NCBI GenBank assembly: GCA_026706735.1
Contig: JAPOYD010000131.1
Coordinates: 1 to 38,766, forward strand
DNA: 38,766 nucleotides
Source: Nitrospinota bacterium
GTDB taxonomy: Bacteria; UBA8248
Reading direction: 5' to 3'
The notes under the pieces were generated by a model, which saw only the letters and a program-made list of their open reading frames with translations, had not been told where the DNA came from and made no database searches. Below, piece by piece: positions 34,783 to 38,766 of the stretch. Position numbers and translations under genes: made by a program. Every line of letters begins with the position of its first letter. Positions within the stretch are counted from its first letter, which is position 1.

Positions 34783-34788
34783 TATGAT
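34780..34788 (+). promoter_or_regulatory. Possible extended -10 promoter for prfB
   Basis: TGATATGAT matches the extended -10 pattern (TGnTATnAT), about 70 bases before the prfB start and just at the lnt stop. There is no clear -35. Confidence 0.3.
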
Positions 34789-34859
34789 AGCCGGAACCGC
34801 CCGGGTGGACTCCATGCCGGCAGGTCATGAAGTTCGATTTCGAAAGATTGGAGATGTAG

Positions 34860-35982
34860 ATGGAAGAATTATGCAGGAAATGTGAGCAACTGGAGGCACG
34901 CCTCCTTGAACTGCGAGGGCGGCTTTGACCTCGATCGATTGGAGGCAGAGTGCGCCAAACTCGATAAACTCGCCGGAGAAGAGGATTTCTGGAACGACCC
35001 TGAAGCCGCGCAAAACACGCTGAAAAAGCGCGCTTCGCTGGAAAAAACGATCCGCAACTGGGAGAACCTCAACGGGAGACTCAACGAGCAGAAAGAGCTT
35101 CTCCAGCTTCTCCAGATGGAAGAAACGTCCGAATCGGAACTCCTGAGCGAAATCGAAAATGCTCTTTCCTCTCTTTTCAGGGAGACAGAGCGTCTGGAGT
35201 TCCACCTAGTCATGGATTCCGAGGAAGACAAGGCAGGCGCCATTTTCTCCGTGAATGCAGGGGCAGGCGGCGTCGAAAGCCAGGATTGGGCCGAAATGCT
35301 CTTGCGCATGTACACGAGATGGGCGGAGGAGAAGGGGTATCAGGCGCGCCTCGTTTCCATACTCGGAGGGGAGGAGGCCGGCATCAAAAACGCTACCCTG
35401 ATCATCCAGGGGGACTATGCTTACGGGTATCTTCGGGCGGAAGTCGGCGTACATCGCTTGATAAGGATTTCACCTTTCGACGCCAGCGCGAAGAGGCACA
35501 CCTCTTTCGCTTCCGTGGATGTCGTTCCGGAAGTGTCGGATGACGTGGAAATCGAGATCGATGAGAACGATTTGCGCATCGACGTGTTCAGGAGTTCGGG
35601 CGCCGGCGGGCAGCATGTGAACACCACGGATTCCGCGGTAAGGATTACGCACTTGCCTACGGGCATCGTGGTCTCATGCCAGAACGAGAGAAGCCAGCAC
35701 AAGAATCGCGCTACGGCCATGAAGCTGCTGCGCGGCCAGTTATATGAAATGGAGAAACGAAAGCGGGACGCGGAAAAAGAGGCGCAGCACGCAATGAAGA
35801 AAACCATCGGATTCGGGAGCCAGATTCGCTCCTACATCCTGCATCCGTACCGGATGGTGAAGGATCACCGAACGGACATGGAGCGCTCGGACGTGAACGC
35901 CGTACTGGACGGGAATATCGACGAGTTCATTGACGCCTATCTCCTCTCATTGATACAGGAGAAAGCGAATGCGCGCGCGTAA
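34860..35982 (+). CDS. prfB: Peptide chain release factor 2, with programmed +1 frameshift
   Basis: RF2 ends translation at UGA and UAA. Reading starts at ATG 34860 (GGAG six bases upstream), runs 22 codons to CTT TGA C (TGA at 34926-34928), then shifts +1 and continues from GAC at 34927; the total is about 373 residues. The upstream GAGGG (34915-34919) is three bases before CTT, the same spacing as the stimulating anti-SD site in E. coli prfB. The SPF stop-codon motif is at 204-206 (ISPFDA) and GGQ at 249-251 (GAGGQHVNT). RF2 thereby controls its own level. lysS follows, as in E. coli. Confidence 0.97.
34915..34929 (+). promoter_or_regulatory. Programmed +1 frameshift site of prfB
   Basis: GAGGG, three bases, then CTT TGA C. 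The ribosome slips from CTT to TTT at the slow UGA stop when RF2 is scarce. All elements of the classical site are present, so the in-frame stop is not a mutation. Confidence 0.93.
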
Positions 35983-36030
35983 TCGCCGCCCGCTGAACCA
36001 GATGGAAGCGAATGGGGAAATCACGGTTCT

Positions 36031-37599
36031 ATGAACGCAGAGAGAGAGCATGGGAGGAGCGCCCCGGTGGCGGATGAAGCGTCATCGTCGCCGGATGAGC
36101 GGGACGATGAAAACATTCTGACCCAGCAGCGGAGAAAAAAGCTCGAAGGAATCCGGGCGTCAGGAGCCAATCCCTTCGTGAACCGGTTTTCGACGACGCA
36201 CCAGATTGGCGTCATCGTCGGGGAATTTCTTGATGTGCCGGCGGATGGGTTCGATGAAGCGAAAGAGGCGAATTATTCGGTGGCGGGGAGAATCATCGCC
36301 AAGCGGGTTCAGGGGAAAGTCATCTTTGTCGATCTGCGGGACGGTACGGGACAGATCCAGCTGTTCATCCGGATGAATGAAATTGGCGAGGAGGCTTTTC
36401 AATCCGCCAGGGATCTCGACATCGGCGACATTGTCGGGGCGGAGGGCGGGGTGTTCCGAACGAGGATGGGTGAGCTTTCCATCTGGGTCCGCCGGGTAAG
36501 CCTCCTGACGAAAAGTTTGCGGCCCCTGCCTGAAAAGTGGCATGGCCTGAGAAACGTGGAAGCCCGCTACCGGCAGCGGTATGTGGATTTGATCGCAAAC
36601 CCCGAGGTGGTCGAAGTGTTTCGGGTGCGAACCCGGATGATTCAGTCGATACGCCGCTTTCTGGACGAACTGAATTTTATCGAGGTCGAAACCCCGATGA
36701 TGCAGGCCATCGCCGGCGGGGCGACGGCCAGACCGTTCACCACCTACCACAATACCCTGGAAATGCCTTTGTTTCTCCGCGTGGCGCCCGAGCTCTACCT
36801 CAAGCGCCTGGTTGTGGGAGGGATGGATCGCGTCTACGAAATCAACCGCAATTTCAGGAATGAAGGCATATCCACACAGCACAACCCCGAATTCACCATG
36901 CTGGAATTCTATATGGCGTATGCGGACTACAACGACTTGATGGAATTGACGGAAAAGATGCTGGCGTCGCTGGCCCGGGAGATTTTGGGTGATGACGCCC
37001 TGAAATACGGGGACGAGGAAATCTCGTTTCAGCCGCCCTGGGCGCGGTATGAATGGCGCGATTCCATCGTGGCGGTGGGCGGGGCGCCGGACGACGTATT
37101 GGAAGACCAGGAAAAAGCCCGCCTGTTCGCGAGAAAAATCGCTGAACCCAAGGGGTATCCCATACCGGATGATATGAGCCACGCCCACATCCTGGAGTAT
37201 CTGTTCGAAGAACTGGTGGAGCCGAAACTCCGGCAGCCCACTTTCGTCTATGATTTCCCAAAAGCCCTTTCGCCGTTGTCCAAGAGCAGGGAAGACGACC
37301 CTGATATCGTAGAGCGGTTTGAACTCATCATCGCCGGGCGCGAGATCGCCAACGCCTACACGGAGTTGAATGATCCAGACGATCAGCGGGCGCGATTCGA
37401 GCAGCAAGATGCGAAGAGAGCAGCCGGCGATGAGGAGGCCCATGAGATCGACTGGGACTATCTGACGGCCCTGGAATACGGCCTGCCGCCTACGGCTGGC
37501 GAGGGGATCGGGATCGACAGGCTCGCGATGCTGCTGACGAATACGCATTCGATTCGAGACGTCATCCTTTTCCCCCTGCTGCGCAAACACCAGGACTGA
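36031..37599 (+). CDS. lysS: Lysyl-tRNA synthetase (class II)
   Basis: A 522-residue enzyme that charges tRNA-Lys. The N-terminal OB-fold binds the anticodon (about 80-190: [20 protein letters not shown]); class II motifs follow: motif 1 near 210-235, motif 2 [20 protein letters not shown] (about 270-290) and motif 3 [13 protein letters not shown] (about 490-502). A charged N-terminal extension of about 40 residues precedes the OB domain. ATG 36031 is 48 bases after prfB, the E. coli-like prfB-lysS order. lolC starts two bases after the stop. Confidence 0.97.
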   Translation: MNAEREHGRSAPVADEASSSPDERDDENILTQQRRKKLEGIRASGANPFVNRFSTTHQIGVIVGEFLDVPADGFDEAKEANYSVAGRIIAKRVQGKVIFVDLRDGTGQIQLFIRMNEIGEEAFQSARDLDIGDIVGAEGGVFRTRMGELSIWVRRVSLLTKSLRPLPEKWHGLRNVEARYRQRYVDLIANPEVVEVFRVRTRMIQSIRRFLDELNFIEVETPMMQAIAGGATARPFTTYHNTLEMPLFLRVAPELYLKRLVVGGMDRVYEINRNFRNEGISTQHNPEFTMLEFYMAYADYNDLMELTEKMLASLAREILGDDALKYGDEEISFQPPWARYEWRDSIVAVGGAPDDVLEDQEKARLFARKIAEPKGYPIPDDMSHAHILEYLFEELVEPKLRQPTFVYDFPKALSPLSKSREDDPDIVERFELIIAGREIANAYTELNDPDDQRARFEQQDAKRAAGDEEAHEIDWDYLTALEYGLPPTAGEGIGIDRLAMLLTNTHSIRDVILFPLLRKHQD

Positions 37600-37601
37600 A
37601 C

Positions 37602-38766
37602 ATGTCTTATTCCACGGAACTGTTCATCGGCTTCAGGCATTTGCGCTCGCGGAGCAAGCTCGCCTTCGTCTCGCTCACCACCTGGATATCCGTGCTGGGC
37701 ATCGCGCTTGGCGTGGCCACCCTCATCGTCGTCGTGGGCGTCATGACCGGGTTTCAGCGCGAATTTCGCGACAAGATACTGGGCACGCAGAGCCATATCG
37801 TCATCACGAGATCCGGGGCTAAATTGATGCGCGAATGGCGCGATGTCTTGCAGAAGGCGCGCGAGCATGAGGGCGTGGTGGCGGCGAGTCCTTTCGTCTA
37901 CGGGCAGGCGATGCTCTCGTTCAACAACCGTGTGTTGGGTGCGGTGGTGCGCGGAATCGTTCCGGATCGGGAAATCGACGTGACGGACATCAGGAGATAT
38001 TTGAAGGATGGTGCGTTGAAAAAGATTCTGGAGAAAAACAGCGGGGGCAGGCCCGGCCTCATCATCGGGGCCGAACTCGCAAAGAACCTGCACCTCAAAG
38101 AGGGTGATACGGTGATGATGGTCAGCCCCGTGGGGGTGGTTACGCCGATGGGCCTGGTGCCCCGAACGAAAAAATTTCAGGTGGTGGGAATCTTCCGCAG
38201 CGGCTTTTATCAGTACGATGCCGGACTCTCGTTCATCTCGATGAAAGAAAGCCAGGCATTCTTTGGATTCGGCAAGTCCGTGACGGGGGTGCATCTGCGC
38301 GTGAAGGACATTTTTTCGGCAGAGCGCATTTCCCGCAAGATTCAGGGAACGCTCTCGGGGGCGTATTTGTCGCGCTCCTGGCAGGAAATGAATCGCAACC
38401 TGTTTTCCGCGCTGAAAACGGAGAAAACCACGCTCACCATCCTTCTTCTCCTCGTCGTGGTTGTGGCCGCTTTCAACATCATCGGTTCTCTGGTCATGGT
38501 GGTGATGGAGAAAGGGCGTGAAATCGCGATCTTGAAGTCGATGGGAGCTACGAGCGGCGCAATTCTAAGGATATTTTTCGTTCAAGGCGCTTTCATCGGT
38601 CTGTTGGGGGCCGTATTGGGAACCGGCGGAGGCCTCGTTCTGGGCTGGAATCTCCATATCGTTGAGGATTTCCTGGAACGCGCCTTTGGTCTGGACATAC
38701 TACCGCCCAGCGTTTACCATATAGAGAAATTACCGGTGCAGATGACGCCATTTGATGTATCTGTTA
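37602..38766 (+). CDS. lolC: Lipoprotein-releasing ABC permease LolC/LolE (partial, cut by window end)
   Basis: The gene begins with ATG 37602 (AGGA at 37592-37595) and stays open to the end of the window, giving about 388 residues of an expected 410 or so. It starts with ELFIGFRHLRSRSKLAFVSL followed by a first span (about 24-48), a large periplasmic domain (about 50-270), then spans near 276-300 and 320-345 with EKGREIAILKSMGA between them, the typical FtsX/LolC/E arrangement that contacts the LolD ATPase. It extracts lipoproteins from the inner membrane for transfer to LolA. LolC and LolE cannot be told apart here; many lineages have a single LolC/E form. Confidence 0.93.
   Translation, partial: MSYSTELFIGFRHLRSRSKLAFVSLTTWISVLGIALGVATLIVVVGVMTGFQREFRDKILGTQSHIVITRSGAKLMREWRDVLQKAREHEGVVAASPFVYGQAMLSFNNRVLGAVVRGIVPDREIDVTDIRRYLKDGALKKILEKNSGGRPGLIIGAELAKNLHLKEGDTVMMVSPVGVVTPMGLVPRTKKFQVVGIFRSGFYQYDAGLSFISMKESQAFFGFGKSVTGVHLRVKDIFSAERISRKIQGTLSGAYLSRSWQEMNRNLFSALKTEKTTLTILLLLVVVVAAFNIIGSLVMVVMEKGREIAILKSMGATSGAILRIFFVQGAFIGLLGAVLGTGGGLVLGWNLHIVEDFLERAFGLDILPPSVYHIEKLPVQMTPFDVSV

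Noticed and set aside
34926-34928. In-frame TGA suggesting prfB is a pseudogene
   Set aside because: It is the regulated frameshift site; all elements of the programmed +1 shift are present.
36160-37590. 476-codon minus-strand frame opposite lysS
   Set aside because: Antisense shadow of a conserved synthetase.
1-38766. tRNA, rRNA or known riboswitch genes
   Set aside because: No cloverleaf, rRNA core or recognisable riboswitch consensus was noticed by eye; a covariance-model search would be needed to exclude small RNAs.

Overview
The window reads as a piece of chromosome from a Gram-negative, GC-rich bacterium. The Gram-negative call rests on an apolipoprotein N-acyltransferase, a LolC/E lipoprotein-release permease and a class A penicillin-binding protein. 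Gene order around fatty-acid synthesis (yceD-rpmF-plsX-fabH-fabD-acpP-fabF-rnc-smc-ftsY) and prfB-lysS is a common proteobacterial arrangement. I cannot assign a phylum from sequence alone; a deltaproteobacterium-like or candidate-phylum lineage would fit the dispersed palindromes and frequent non-ATG starts (TTG or GTG in about ten genes).

Layout: 1-347 holds a palindromic repeat element. 357-4036 (+) has a flavin reductase-like protein, a HAD hydrolase, a second inverted-repeat element, a class I glutamine amidotransferase and a CinA-like protein. 4280-10990 (-) is a compact, co-oriented set of eight phage-tail-like genes. It has a distal-tail/discoidin-like protein, a hub-like protein, a fibre-like protein, two small membrane proteins and a tape-measure protein, but no capsid, terminase, portal or integrase genes. 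It ends in a terminator-like hairpin and is flanked by 15-bp direct repeats.

11361-14363 (+) has an M23 peptidase, a gamma carbonic anhydrase-like protein and a Ppx/GppA protein. 14554-24842 (+) is the lipid-synthesis / RNase III / SMC cluster, preceded by a very good sigma70-type promoter; rpmF is short with a GTG start. A strong intrinsic terminator separates smc from ftsY. ftsY converges on a PBP1A-type gene (26288-28510, -), and the interval between them is repeat-rich. The PBP gene is divergent from an HNH endonuclease gene. It is followed by uvrB-uvrC-lnt with 4-nt stop/start overlaps, then prfB (with the classical programmed +1 frameshift), lysS and a lolC-like gene cut by the window end.

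Most of the window is conserved housekeeping sequence. The accessory parts are the tail-only module and the dispersed repeats. The most unusual single residue change is in RNase III, where a normally invariant active-site Asp is Gly. All functional names are family inferences from motifs; no database search was run.
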